Shown: positions 1 through 6,255 of the stretch, one piece after another
Numbering within the stretch: position 1 is the stretch's first letter
How the letters are laid out: the number at the start of each line of letters is the position of its first letter
Notes under the pieces: generated by a model
The model's database searches: none
The model's input: the letters and a program-made list of their open reading frames with translations, nothing else
Told to the model about the DNA's origin: nothing
NCBI GenBank assembly: GCA_013151465.1
Contig: JAADIF010000039.1
Span: 1 to 9,074, forward strand
Origin: Microcaldota archaeon
Lineage (GTDB): Archaea; Aenigmatarchaeota; Aenigmatarchaeia; QMZP01; QMZT01
Direction: 5' to 3'
DNA length: 9,074 bases
Program-made: the position numbers and the translations under genes

Positions 1-2238
1 ATCTACATTGACAGATATTGTATCGATTCCTTCTTTTATGAGAAATTCGACATATTCTGGATAATTGCTAGGAGCTTCTCCACAAATTCCCACATGCCGC
101 TTGTATTTGTGGGCAGTCCTTATCAGATGGGAAATAGATTCTTTTACGGCCTCGTTTCTCTCATCGAATTCAGACGAAAGCTTTTCATTGTCCCTGTCTA
201 TTCCAAGCGTTAGCTGTGTCAGGTCGTTTGAGCCAATTGAGAACCCATCAAAGTATTTCGAGAATTTGTCAGCAAGAATAATGTTAGAAGGTATTTCTGC
301 CATCATATATATTTCAAGTCCATTCTTCCCTCTTTCGAGGCCCTCTGATTTCAATATATCGAGAACTTTCTTTGCCTCTTCGATGGTTCTGCAGAAAGGC
401 ACCATTATTTTGAGGTTCGTAAGACCCATAGCATCTCTTACACTCTTTATTGCCCTGCATTCGAGACGGAAAGCCTTCTCATAGTCAGGATGTATGTATC
501 TTGATGCGCCCCTCCATCCAATCATTGGGTTTCTTTCAAGGGGTTCGAACTTAGAGCCACCTTTTAAGCTTGCATATTCGTTTGATTTGAAGTCAGCAAG
601 GCGCAATATCACAGGTCTGGGATAAAAAGGTGCTGCTATACCTGCTATACCTTCTGAAAGTTTCTTGATATATTCATCTTCACGCCTTTCTTCAATCACG
701 TGAAGTGGATGTTCACCTATATATGAACTTGTTATGAACTCTTCTCTTGCAAGCCCGATACCATCTACCGGAAGATAAGAAGCTTCGAGTGCTTCTTCTG
801 GAATTCCTGCGTTAACGAGTATTTTTGTTTTTGTTTTCTTTGTTTTGCCAAGTTTTGTCCCTTTAAGCTTATATTTAAGGATACCTTGCCTGACAACACC
901 TTCCTTGGAGGTGCAATCGATTGTGACATCTTGGCCGTTTCTGAGAACCTTTGTTGCATTGCCTGTTCCTATGATGCATGGAATACCGAGTTCGCGTGAG
1001 ACGATTGCAGCATGGCATGTAAGACCTCCCTTGTCTGTGACTATTGCTGAGGCAATCTTCATAATAGGTTCCCAAGAGGGATCTGTCATGCCTGTGACAA
1101 GAACTTCACCTGCTTTGAACTTGTTTATCTTTTTAACATCCTTTATAATATTGACCTTTCCCTGTCCTATCTTTCTTCCAATCGATTGCCCTTTTACAAG
1201 TTCTTTTCCATTTTCGAGCAATACGTATTTTTTGAGTGTTGTCACTTCCTGTGTACCGTGAACAGTTTCAGGTCTTGCCTGTAGTATGTAAAGTTTATGA
1301 TTGTCGCCTTTTGCCCATTCTATATCCATTGGCCTTTTATAATGTTTTTCTATCTTCATTGCATATTCTGCAAGTTTTAGGATATCATTCTCGGAAAGAA
1401 CAAACCTTTTCCTTAGATCTTCTTCAACGCGAACATCTTTATTTCCCCTTTTACCCCTCATGAGCATCCGCTCTTTTGAACCGAGTTTCTTCAATATGAT
1501 GCCTTTTGTAGGTTTAAAGACATGAAATTCATCTGGAGTTACCTTTCCCTGGACGACATATTCCCCAAGACCGTAACTACCTTCTATAACGACAACATTC
1601 TTGAATCCCGTATCAGGATCTATTGAAAACATGACACCTGCAACACGGGAATTCACCATTTCTTGTACACCAACAGACAATGCGACTTTAAAATGATCAA
1701 AATTTTTATCAACACGGTAACTTATTGCCCTGTCTGTAAAAAGCGAAGCGATGCAATGTTTTACTGCTCTGATAAGGTCTTTCTCTGTGACATTAAGATA
1801 TGTATCCTGCTGCCCGGCAAAGCTTGCATCCGGCAAGTCCTCTGCAGTGGCAGAGCTTCTCACCGCTACATAGAGCTCTTTTTTTCCCAATTTCTTTTTC
1901 ATTTCGTTGTAATGTTCAATTATCTTTTTCTCCAAATCCCCGGGTAAATTTGCACGAGTTATCGCAGAGCGTATAGTCCTACCTGCTCGTTTTAGCATAT
2001 TCATATCATGTGTATCAAGTCCTGTTAGATTTTTTCTGATTATATCACCAAGACCGCTTGTTTCTATAAAATACCTATATGCATTGGCAGTTATTGCAAA
2101 ACCGTTAGGTACGGGAACATCTGTTTTTGATATCATCTCACCGAGTGACGCATTCTTTCCACCAACAAGCTGCGTATCTTCTTTTCTTAGTTCATTGAAC
2201 CATAAAACAAGCTTATCATATTTATTTGTCTTCTTCAT
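1..2238 (-). CDS. ppsA: Phosphoenolpyruvate synthase (pyruvate, water dikinase), C-terminus cut by window edge
   Basis: Converts pyruvate, ATP and water to PEP, AMP and phosphate: the cytosolic entry to gluconeogenesis in archaea. I translated several segments of the 746 visible codons by eye (start, 1681-1920, 841-1080, window edge) and found no frameshift. The N-terminal nucleotide-binding domain carries VAVRSSATAEDLPDASFAG at about residues 124-142. The swivelling phosphohistidine domain has GGLTCHAAIVSREL with catalytic His409 (codon 1012-1014). The C-terminal PEP/pyruvate barrel ends in the window with GICGEAPS, where Cys719 matches the family's catalytic cysteine. The family is usually about 760-820 residues, so little is missing. 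The ATG at 2238 is preceded by GAGGTG (2244-2249) with a 5-nt spacer, and the protein begins MKKTNKYDKLVLWFNEL as the family does. It lies downstream of rpl12 in the same direction, but has its own TATA box and follows a T-rich terminator, so it is probably a separate transcription unit. Confidence 0.96.
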   Translation of the reverse strand, partial: MKKTNKYDKLVLWFNELRKEDTQLVGGKNASLGEMISKTDVPVPNGFAITANAYRYFIETSGLGDIIRKNLTGLDTHDMNMLKRAGRTIRSAITRANLPGDLEKKIIEHYNEMKKKLGKKELYVAVRSSATAEDLPDASFAGQQDTYLNVTEKDLIRAVKHCIASLFTDRAISYRVDKNFDHFKVALSVGVQEMVNSRVAGVMFSIDPDTGFKNVVVIEGSYGLGEYVVQGKVTPDEFHVFKPTKGIILKKLGSKERMLMRGKRGNKDVRVEEDLRKRFVLSENDILKLAEYAMKIEKHYKRPMDIEWAKGDNHKLYILQARPETVHGTQEVTTLKKYVLLENGKELVKGQSIGRKIGQGKVNIIKDVKKINKFKAGEVLVTGMTDPSWEPIMKIASAIVTDKGGLTCHAAIVSRELGIPCIIGTGNATKVLRNGQDVTIDCTSKEGVVRQGILKYKLKGTKLGKTKKTKTKILVNAGIPEEALEASYLPVDGIGLAREEFITSSYIGEHPLHVIEERREDEYIKKLSEGIAGIAAPFYPRPVILRLADFKSNEYASLKGGSKFEPLERNPMIGWRGASRYIHPDYEKAFRLECRAIKSVRDAMGLTNLKIMVPFCRTIEEAKKVLDILKSEGLERGKNGLEIYMMAEIPSNIILADKFSKYFDGFSIGSNDLTQLTLGIDRDNEKLSSEFDERNEAVKESISHLIRTAHKYKRHVGICGEAPSNYPEYVEFLIKEGIDTISVNVD

Positions 2239-2282
2239 GAAAACACCTCTTTGTAATTGTAAAGTAATGTTGAATGAGGTTG

Positions 2283-2290
2283 TTTATAAA
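2283..2290 (-). promoter_or_regulatory. TATA box of ppsA
   Basis: TTTATAAA lies about 45 nt upstream of the ppsA ATG. An archaeal start site about 25 nt downstream would fall near 2260 and leave a leader of about 20 nt holding the GAGGTG ribosome binding site. Inferred from sequence and spacing only. Confidence 0.55.
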
Positions 2291-2325
2291 TATGGTAAAA
2301 TTACGGAAAAAGAAAATTAGTTAAT

Positions 2326-2352
2326 GTAAAAACAAAATAGAAAGAAAGATTG
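2326..2352 (-). terminator. T-rich terminator after the ribosomal stalk operon
   Basis: Reading the minus strand just after the rpl12 stop, the sequence is pyrimidine-rich with successive T runs (CTTTCTTTCTATTTTGTTTTTA). Oligo-T tracts without a strong hairpin are typical archaeal terminators. It separates rpl12 from the ppsA promoter. Confidence 0.5.
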
Positions 2353-2360
2353 ATATTATT

Positions 2361-2675
2361 TTACCCGAAGAGCGCACCAAGACCTGCAGCGGCTTCCTCG
2401 TCTTTCTTTTCATCTGATTTCTCTTCCTTCTTTTCCTCTTTCTTCTCTTCTGCCGCCGCCTCTCCTCCAGCAGCCGCCGGAGCAGGTGCCGCTGCAGCAA
2501 CAGCCGCTTTAGATATAGCCTCTTCAATATTTACATCTTTCAAACTAGAAACGAGGGCCTTTACCTTCGCTTCATCGGCTTTTTCACCTGTTGCTTCGAT
2601 AACTTTCTTGACAGCCTCTTCTGTTATTTCCTTTCCCATACTGTGAAGAAGCATCGCCGCATATACCATTTCCAT
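2361..2675 (-). CDS. rpl12: Large ribosomal subunit protein L12 (P1/P2 stalk protein)
   Basis: Acidic stalk protein of the 50S subunit. Dimers bind the helical spine of L10/P0 and recruit elongation and initiation GTPases. The chosen start gives 104 residues beginning MEMVYAAMLLHSMGKEI, the usual archaeal L12 opening. Residues about 1-55 form the dimerisation domain, followed by an Ala/Pro/Gly hinge, a Lys/Glu-rich stretch and the conserved factor-binding tail GLGALFG. Several in-frame ATGs and a TTG lie upstream (from 2693). GGAGGT at 2683-2688 sits 7 nt before the ATG at 2675, and homologues begin there, so the longer forms are unlikely. The gene follows rpl10 with a 27-nt gap and is the last gene of the operon. 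The reverse complement of its Lys/Glu/Ala-rich end produces open frames that are artefacts of composition. Confidence 0.96.
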   Translation of the reverse strand: MEMVYAAMLLHSMGKEITEEAVKKVIEATGEKADEAKVKALVSSLKDVNIEEAISKAAVAAAAPAPAAAGGEAAAEEKKEEKKEEKSDEKKDEEAAAGLGALFG

Positions 2676-2702
2676 ATCCATTACCTCCATCAATTTGCAA
2701 TA

Positions 2703-3542
2703 TTATCCTATATTTGCAGCACTCTTTACAGCTTGCATCTGGTTTTGCGCTTTTGAAATTATGAATTCTACCGTTTCCTTTGTCATTATATTGGCATTCA
2801 ATGCAAGATTCATCGCATCCTGGTGTGCTTTTGCCACAAGCAGCGGCGCCGTTTCCTTTGTCGCGTAACCGACATTGAACGCAAGATTGAATGCATTCCT
2901 ATAAGCATTTTCCACTTTTCTGATATATTCATCAAGTGGCACGAATAGAACATCTTTATCAAATACCATCATATTGTCCCATGCAGCAAGGAGGTTAAGG
3001 CCTATTTCCATCGGCTGTATTCCAAGCTTCATGAAAAGATCGGCATGGTCCTTGGTAACAACCTCTCCCTCTTTCAATACAACGGTATCCTTCTTTACGG
3101 CAATCTTATCGCCTTCTACACCAGCCGATATTTTTAGACGCTGTAAATCGCCTATGGCCGGTCCGGGTGGCAGCGGCGTTGGTCCCGCTTTTATGATTAT
3201 GTCTTTTGGAGCTATATCACCTGCTTTCGCCATCGCAGGGGATTTTGATTTTTCTATGACCCTTGCAAGCTCGAAAACATTAGAATTGCTCAAAAGAAGT
3301 GCTGGATGATTTCCGACATACTTATCAAGTTCTTCTATGTTTTTCTTTTTCATATCCTTTAACAGCTTCTTGATCAATGCCTTTTTGACCACAGTGATTC
3401 TTGCCTGCGAACGTAATTTGTCTTTCATTTCTTGAAGCTGTTTTGCCGGAAGCTTGTACATATCGAGTATACCTATAACTGAGTATTTCTCGACTTCAGG
3501 CTTTATTTTGTCATATTTTTCGACATTTCTTCTTGAAACCAT
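2703..3542 (-). CDS. rpl10: Large ribosomal subunit protein L10 (P0), short form without the usual C-terminal tail
   Basis: Anchors the stalk on 23S rRNA and carries L12 dimers. The 279-residue protein has the N-terminal rRNA-binding domain with VVKKALIKKLL near residues 52-62. It also has the archaeal/eukaryal insertion domain (about 110-185, PGPAIGDLQRLKISAG) and a C-terminal helical spine. The spine has three consecutive segments divided by T-KET (at YATKET and IMTKET), consistent with three L12-dimer sites. It ends at AANIG right after the spine. Familiar archaeal P0 proteins are about 330-340 residues and end in a charged linker plus an L12-like GLGALFG tail, which is absent here. The ATG at 3542 is chosen over an overlapping GTG at 3545 because AGGGTG overlaps the rpl1 stop 7 nt upstream. 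The gap to rpl1 is 11 nt. Confidence 0.95.
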   Translation of the reverse strand: MVSRRNVEKYDKIKPEVEKYSVIGILDMYKLPAKQLQEMKDKLRSQARITVVKKALIKKLLKDMKKKNIEELDKYVGNHPALLLSNSNVFELARVIEKSKSPAMAKAGDIAPKDIIIKAGPTPLPPGPAIGDLQRLKISAGVEGDKIAVKKDTVVLKEGEVVTKDHADLFMKLGIQPMEIGLNLLAAWDNMMVFDKDVLFVPLDEYIRKVENAYRNAFNLAFNVGYATKETAPLLVAKAHQDAMNLALNANIMTKETVEFIISKAQNQMQAVKSAANIG

Positions 3543-3553
3543 CACAAAACACC

Positions 3554-4186
3554 CTAGAGTTCTACCTTCACGCTCTTTCCCATTGTAAGTTTAAGGTGGA
3601 CCGATTTAACATTATTCCTTCCTTTCGGCAACTTTTCGACGATTACGTTAAACACCTTGAGAGCATTTTTAGCGACCTGTTCGTCGTTCATCTTCTCAGT
3701 TCCTATAGGAACATGTATCACCGGCGTGTCTTTGGTCTTTGCTCTCACAGTTTTTTTTGCAAGCATCACAAGACCTTCAATCTTAGCCTTTGGGGGAACC
3801 GGTTTTGGCATCTTCCCCCTCGGAGCAAGAATCATACCAAGAGACTTACCAACAAGAGGCATCAGGGGGGCTTCAGCGAGCCATGCATCATATTGTGATG
3901 CAAGCTTTCTTATTTCCTTCTTTTTGCCTGCAAGCTTCTCGATGTCAGATTTAGTCATTACTGCATCCGCAAGCTTTTTTGCATCTTCGATAAGATTATC
4001 TGCTATAAACATAATCTTTATGTCTTTTCCTCTTCCCTCTGGGAGAGGAATCTCGATGTTTATTTTGCTTTCCGGCTTTTTCATATCCATGTTTTTGAAC
4101 TCTACCGACATATCCCAGCTTTGGGAAAATTTTCTTTCTTTTGAGTCTTTTTTAGCCTTTTCTATAGCGTCTAAGAACCTTTTCAT
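3554..4186 (-). CDS. rpl1: Large ribosomal subunit protein L1
   Basis: Binds helix 76-78 of 23S rRNA, forms the L1 stalk that handles deacylated tRNA, and in several archaea represses its own operon by binding the mRNA. The 210 residues match the archaeal family length. N-terminal RNA-binding residues are in RKFSQSWDMSVEF (about 18-30). The central segment LGMILAPRGKMPKPVPPKA and the C-terminal LKLTMGKSVKVEL are characteristic. The ATG at 4186 is preceded by AGGAGG (4194-4199) with a 7-nt spacer. It is the first gene of a compact rpl1-rpl10-rpl12 operon. No L11 gene is adjacent, unlike the four-gene arrangement of many archaea. Regulation may act through the hairpin-forming leader annotated separately. 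Confidence 0.96.
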   Translation of the reverse strand: MKRFLDAIEKAKKDSKERKFSQSWDMSVEFKNMDMKKPESKINIEIPLPEGRGKDIKIMFIADNLIEDAKKLADAVMTKSDIEKLAGKKKEIRKLASQYDAWLAEAPLMPLVGKSLGMILAPRGKMPKPVPPKAKIEGLVMLAKKTVRAKTKDTPVIHVPIGTEKMNDEQVAKNALKVFNVIVEKLPKGRNNVKSVHLKLTMGKSVKVEL

Positions 4187-4203
4187 TGTCAGCCCTCCTA
4201 CCG

Positions 4204-4247
4204 AAGTAGTATAAGTTTAACGGATTAATACTACTTAGATTGTAGTA
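4204..4247 (-). promoter_or_regulatory. Triple alternating repeat in the leader/promoter of the stalk operon
   Basis: AAGTAGTAT (4204-4212) and ATACTACTT (4228-4236) are a perfect 9-bp inverted repeat around 15 nt. GTAGTA recurs at 4242-4247 and can pair with TACTAC at 4229-4234 in a 6-bp hairpin with a 7-nt loop. The two hairpins share the middle arm and exclude each other. The 9-bp hairpin ends 4 nt before the rpl1 ribosome binding site. It could be a translational or L1-responsive switch, or a DNA operator around the start site. The outermost copy may lie upstream of the start site, since the TATA box is only about 10 nt beyond it. Repeats are seen; function is inferred. Confidence 0.45.
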
Positions 4248-4250
4248 AAA

Positions 4251-4260
4251 GTATATAAAT
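4251..4260 (-). promoter_or_regulatory. TATA box of the rpl1-rpl10-rpl12 operon
   Basis: ATTTATATAC on the minus strand, about 70 nt upstream of rpl1. The expected start site is near 4230, giving a leader of about 45 nt. The box sits immediately after the stop codon of the CCA enzyme gene, so the stalk operon probably has its own promoter independent of that gene. Confidence 0.6.
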
Positions 4261-4267
4261 GTTTCTA

Positions 4268-5662
4268 TTATGCGAATCTTTTCGTCAGATGGTGGTATAC
4301 AGCTCTCCTGAATGCTTTTTTATCTTTTAGATATCCTTCGATTTCTTTTTCATCGAGTATGCTATAAGTGTTTATCATCTCAGCTAATCTTGATGCAAAA
4401 CCCATTTCCAGAAGTTCGTGAGGCTTCTTTCTGAAAAAATGCTTGAACATTTGTTCCGGTTCTTCGAACGTTCTTTTCACTTCGGCAACCCATAAATTGC
4501 CTTCCACATAAACCCTTCCAATAATCCGATACTTAGATAAGAACTGTTTCGAATGCTTTATATTGAATACGGGTGGACCTGACACCTTTCTGATGGTCGG
4601 CAATTTCCATACTTCCATCTCGAAAAGAATCATTACATCATCTTCATCTGCATATTCAACCGTTCCGATGACGCTAAATTCATTCTCTTTCAGAAGACCG
4701 GTAATCCTTCGTGCTGTTCGCCTTACCTGTGACCATAATATATCATCGACGGCATCCGGACGTTTTATGTGAATCCCTATAAACTTTGTTCCTCGCTTTT
4801 TCATGAGTGATATGACCTTTGTCGAGGATATTCCTATTTTTTCTTGAAAAAACATATCATATGAAGGTTTCTTCACAAAATCTTCACACGCCTTTACGAA
4901 TAACATGAAATTCTCAGGTGAAAGAGCCGCAGCTACATTTCTTTTGGCATCAGTCGGATCTATTGCCACAAGTGGCTGGTTCTTAAAAGTCGTCTTTATA
5001 TCAGCAATACTGCAATGCTTTTCTATATCTATGAAGACCGGTGGTTTCCATGTAGATGCGCTTTTTACGAGTTTTTCGAATTTTCTGTAATGGATGATGA
5101 GTATTTCGCATAAATATCCGGAAAACCCCATGGTTTTGATGTCCGAACCATACACGCCAATGGATTTGGTAAATTTCTTAAGTAATCTAACTTCATCGGA
5201 AAGGGAGCGTGTGATATGTTTTTTCATGTATTTATTATGAAATGGAGTTCTATCGACTGCTGATTTGATATTTTTTGTGCTTTTGACCTTATAACATGGA
5301 ACTATATCAACACTAAATCCTTTATATTCACCTTTCGTGTAGGGGTGTTCTGCATATGCAATCTCATATGTTCCGCCTACACTTTTCATTATCCTTTTCC
5401 CGATATCCAGACCGACCTTCTCCAACTCGCCTTTAGTGTATTCTATTGGGAAAAGTATGAATAGATCAAACTCTTTCTTATCGGTAAGCCACGTGTTTCT
5501 TATAAAAGATCCAGAAATTGTGTGATCAAGACCCAATGGACCTAATATTTGACGTGTCACTTCTATTATCTCAGCTATAACTTTCTTCATCGCTTCTTCT
5601 TCACTCTTTTTCGGTTTTATGGCCTCTTTTACGCTATTAATAATAGCTTGCATGTCATCCAT
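4268..5662 (-). CDS. cca: CCA-adding enzyme (class I tRNA nucleotidyltransferase)
   Basis: Adds or repairs the 3' CCA of tRNA using CTP and ATP without a nucleic acid template. The 464 residues compare with about 440 in characterised archaeal enzymes. The nucleotidyltransferase signature GSFIRNTWL is at 51-59 and EFDLFILFP at 64-72. Metal ligands are Glu64 and Asp66, with the third carboxylate Asp119 in SVDIVPCYK. NIKSAVDRTPFHNKYM follows, then GFSGYLCEILIIHY and DPTDAKRNVAAALS, all typical of the archaeal class. The ATG at 5662 gives MDDMQAIINS; an in-frame ATG at 5653 is an alternative and fits homologues about equally well. No ribosome binding site precedes either. TTAATAATG about 25 nt upstream (5685-5693) would fit a leaderless transcript starting at 5662. 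It diverges from the structured spacer before dnaG and ends 8 nt before the stalk operon TATA box. Confidence 0.95.
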   Translation of the reverse strand: MDDMQAIINSVKEAIKPKKSEEEAMKKVIAEIIEVTRQILGPLGLDHTISGSFIRNTWLTDKKEFDLFILFPIEYTKGELEKVGLDIGKRIMKSVGGTYEIAYAEHPYTKGEYKGFSVDIVPCYKVKSTKNIKSAVDRTPFHNKYMKKHITRSLSDEVRLLKKFTKSIGVYGSDIKTMGFSGYLCEILIIHYRKFEKLVKSASTWKPPVFIDIEKHCSIADIKTTFKNQPLVAIDPTDAKRNVAAALSPENFMLFVKACEDFVKKPSYDMFFQEKIGISSTKVISLMKKRGTKFIGIHIKRPDAVDDILWSQVRRTARRITGLLKENEFSVIGTVEYADEDDVMILFEMEVWKLPTIRKVSGPPVFNIKHSKQFLSKYRIIGRVYVEGNLWVAEVKRTFEEPEQMFKHFFRKKPHELLEMGFASRLAEMINTYSILDEKEIEGYLKDKKAFRRAVYHHLTKRFA

Positions 5663-5767
5663 ATCATTATATATATGGGGTGGCCATTATTAAGAACAGA
5701 TGGTTGGATTCATGTCAATGTATGACCGGTAATCTGTGGAATCCTCAAAAGTGAGATTTAATTGTGA

Positions 5768-5775
5768 CTATATAT
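5768..5775 (+). promoter_or_regulatory. TATA-like box before inverted-repeat element 1
   Basis: CTATATAT lies about 20 nt upstream of the 5' arm of element 1. The spacing is slightly short for an archaeal start site exactly at the arm, and TATA-like strings are common in this AT-rich spacer, so this is weak. Confidence 0.3.
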
Positions 5776-5791
5776 GTATCCAGCTGTCTAT

Positions 5792-5904
5792 GCATATCGT
5801 TTTCACGAAAGCTTAGAACATATTTGATCACTATAAAAGAGTCAATATAGATAATATGGCTCTACCTGTAAAATGATAATGCAGATTCATAGAAAACGAT
5901 ATGC
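5792..5904 (+). ncRNA. Candidate structured RNA element 1, closed by a perfect 13-bp inverted repeat
   Basis: GCATATCGTTTTC (5792-5804) is the exact reverse complement of GAAAACGATATGC (5892-5904), enclosing 87 nt. Inside, AGAGTCA (5838-5844) and TGGCTCT (5857-5863) form a 7-bp hairpin with one G-U pair. A third copy of the 5' arm core, ATCGTTTT, lies downstream at 5926-5933 and could compete for the 3' arm. No known RNA family was recognised: no 5S, SRP or RNase P landmarks. The plus strand is preferred only because of the TATA-like box. A pair of protein-binding sites on DNA is an alternative. Confidence 0.3.
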
Positions 5905-5907
5905 TGC

Positions 5908-5939
5908 GGGCATAAAATATGAGGAATCGTTTTATGTCC
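5908..5939 (+). terminator. Ten-bp hairpin after element 1, terminator-like
   Basis: GGGCATAAAA (5908-5917) pairs with TTTTATGTCC (5930-5939), 10 bp with one G-U, around a 12-nt loop, followed by ATATTTTGG. It begins 4 nt after element 1 and contains the third copy of that element's repeat in its 3' half, so it competes with other pairings. Intrinsic hairpin terminators are not the rule in archaea, so the terminator reading is tentative. Confidence 0.3.
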
Positions 5940-6018
5940 ATATTTTGGTCATATGTATATTTGACTGGGTCAAATTTTGATGGAAGCTTAAATGAACAGA
6001 AATTCCCTATGATAGATA

Positions 6019-6033
6019 TTTAAAAATTTAAAA
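6019..6033 (+). promoter_or_regulatory. TATA box before inverted-repeat element 2 / dnaG leader
   Basis: TTTAAAAATTTAAAA is followed by GG. Its centre is about 28 nt upstream of position 6054, where the 12-bp closing arm of element 2 begins. This is close to the usual archaeal TATA-to-start distance. It could drive a separate RNA or a 210-nt leader of dnaG. Confidence 0.45.
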
Positions 6034-6053
6034 GGTAATGGAACAAATAAGAT

Positions 6054-6191
6054 ATATCACGCAATTGATGATCCTCTATTCATTTCATTAGCTCAGATGA
6101 ATGTAAGAATAATTAACGTGAATGAATGGCAGACGCTTCCATTCATATGAAGAAAGTATGAAGATACAGAAGAGGTAATATTGCGTGATAT
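6054..6191 (+). ncRNA. Candidate structured RNA element 2 upstream of dnaG, with 12-bp terminal helix
   Basis: ATATCACGCAAT (6054-6065) and ATTGCGTGATAT (6180-6191) are perfect reverse complements. Inside, a 7-by-4 internal loop separates this helix from CCTCT (6073-6077) paired with AGAGG (6171-6175). Directly adjoining is an 8-bp hairpin, ATTCATTT (6078-6085) with AGATGAAT (6095-6102), one G-U pair, 9-nt loop. A second 8-bp hairpin is ATGAATGG (6122-6129) with CCATTCAT (6139-6146), 9-nt loop. A purine-rich strand (6147-6170) completes the junction. A TATA-like box fits a start near 6051, so the ends of the RNA would pair with each other. I recognise no known family. It may be an independent RNA, or part of the dnaG leader acting as a switch with the downstream hairpin. 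The structure was drawn by eye, not computed. Confidence 0.45.
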
Positions 6192-6206
6192 CGCATGGTA
6201 TCACGC
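6183..6206 (+). promoter_or_regulatory. Alternative hairpin competing with element 2, followed by a T-rich run
   Basis: GCGTGATATC (6183-6192) pairs with GGTATCACGC (6197-6206), 10 bp with one G-U, around a GCAT loop, followed by CGTTTTCTTG. Its 5' half is the 3' arm of element 2, so both cannot form together. A small hairpin follows, GCCGT (6205-6209) with ACGGC (6217-6221). GCGATA at 6231-6236 can also pair with TATCGC at 6189-6194. The arrangement resembles an attenuator, but could be the end signal of an RNA gene. Confidence 0.45.
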
Positions 6207-6249
6207 CGTTTTCTTGACGGCTTGTTATACGCGATAGCAATGTCATAAT

Positions 6250-6255
6250 GGAGGT
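6250..6255 (+). promoter_or_regulatory. Ribosome binding site deciding the dnaG start
   Basis: GGAGGT lies 8 nt before the ATG at 6264. It overlaps the alternative in-frame TTG at 6255, which is therefore ruled out as the start. Confidence 0.8.

Noticed and set aside
541..550. GGGTTCGAAC resembles a tRNA T-loop
   Set aside because: It lies inside the intact ppsA reading frame and no acceptor or anticodon stem surrounds it.
4124..4162. L1-binding rRNA mimic inside the rpl1 coding region, as in Methanococcus
   Set aside because: The equivalent protein motif is there, but only a GAAAA/TTTTC stem remains and the GGC/GCC pairing is lost.
3657..4214. Long plus-strand open frame opposite rpl1, and similar ones opposite rpl12, rpl10, cca and dnaG
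   Set aside because: These are complements of well-identified genes, with low-complexity Ser/Phe-rich products and no ribosome binding site.
5668..5676. TATATATAT as promoter of the cca gene
   Set aside because: It is less than 10 nt from the ATG, so a start site 25 nt downstream would fall inside the gene; TTAATAATG further upstream fits better.
6065..6071. TTGATGA resembles a C box of a C/D guide RNA
   Set aside because: No D box (CTGA) and no D'/C' pair occur at suitable distances; the bases fall in the internal loop of element 2.
6054..6191. MITE-like small mobile element with 12-bp terminal inverted repeats
   Set aside because: The flanks show no target-site duplication, a third repeat copy lies outside the element, and no second copy of the element is visible in the window.
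6240..6248. ATG TCA TAA minimal upstream ORF before dnaG
   Set aside because: It has two codons, no ribosome binding site of its own, and is easily explained by chance.
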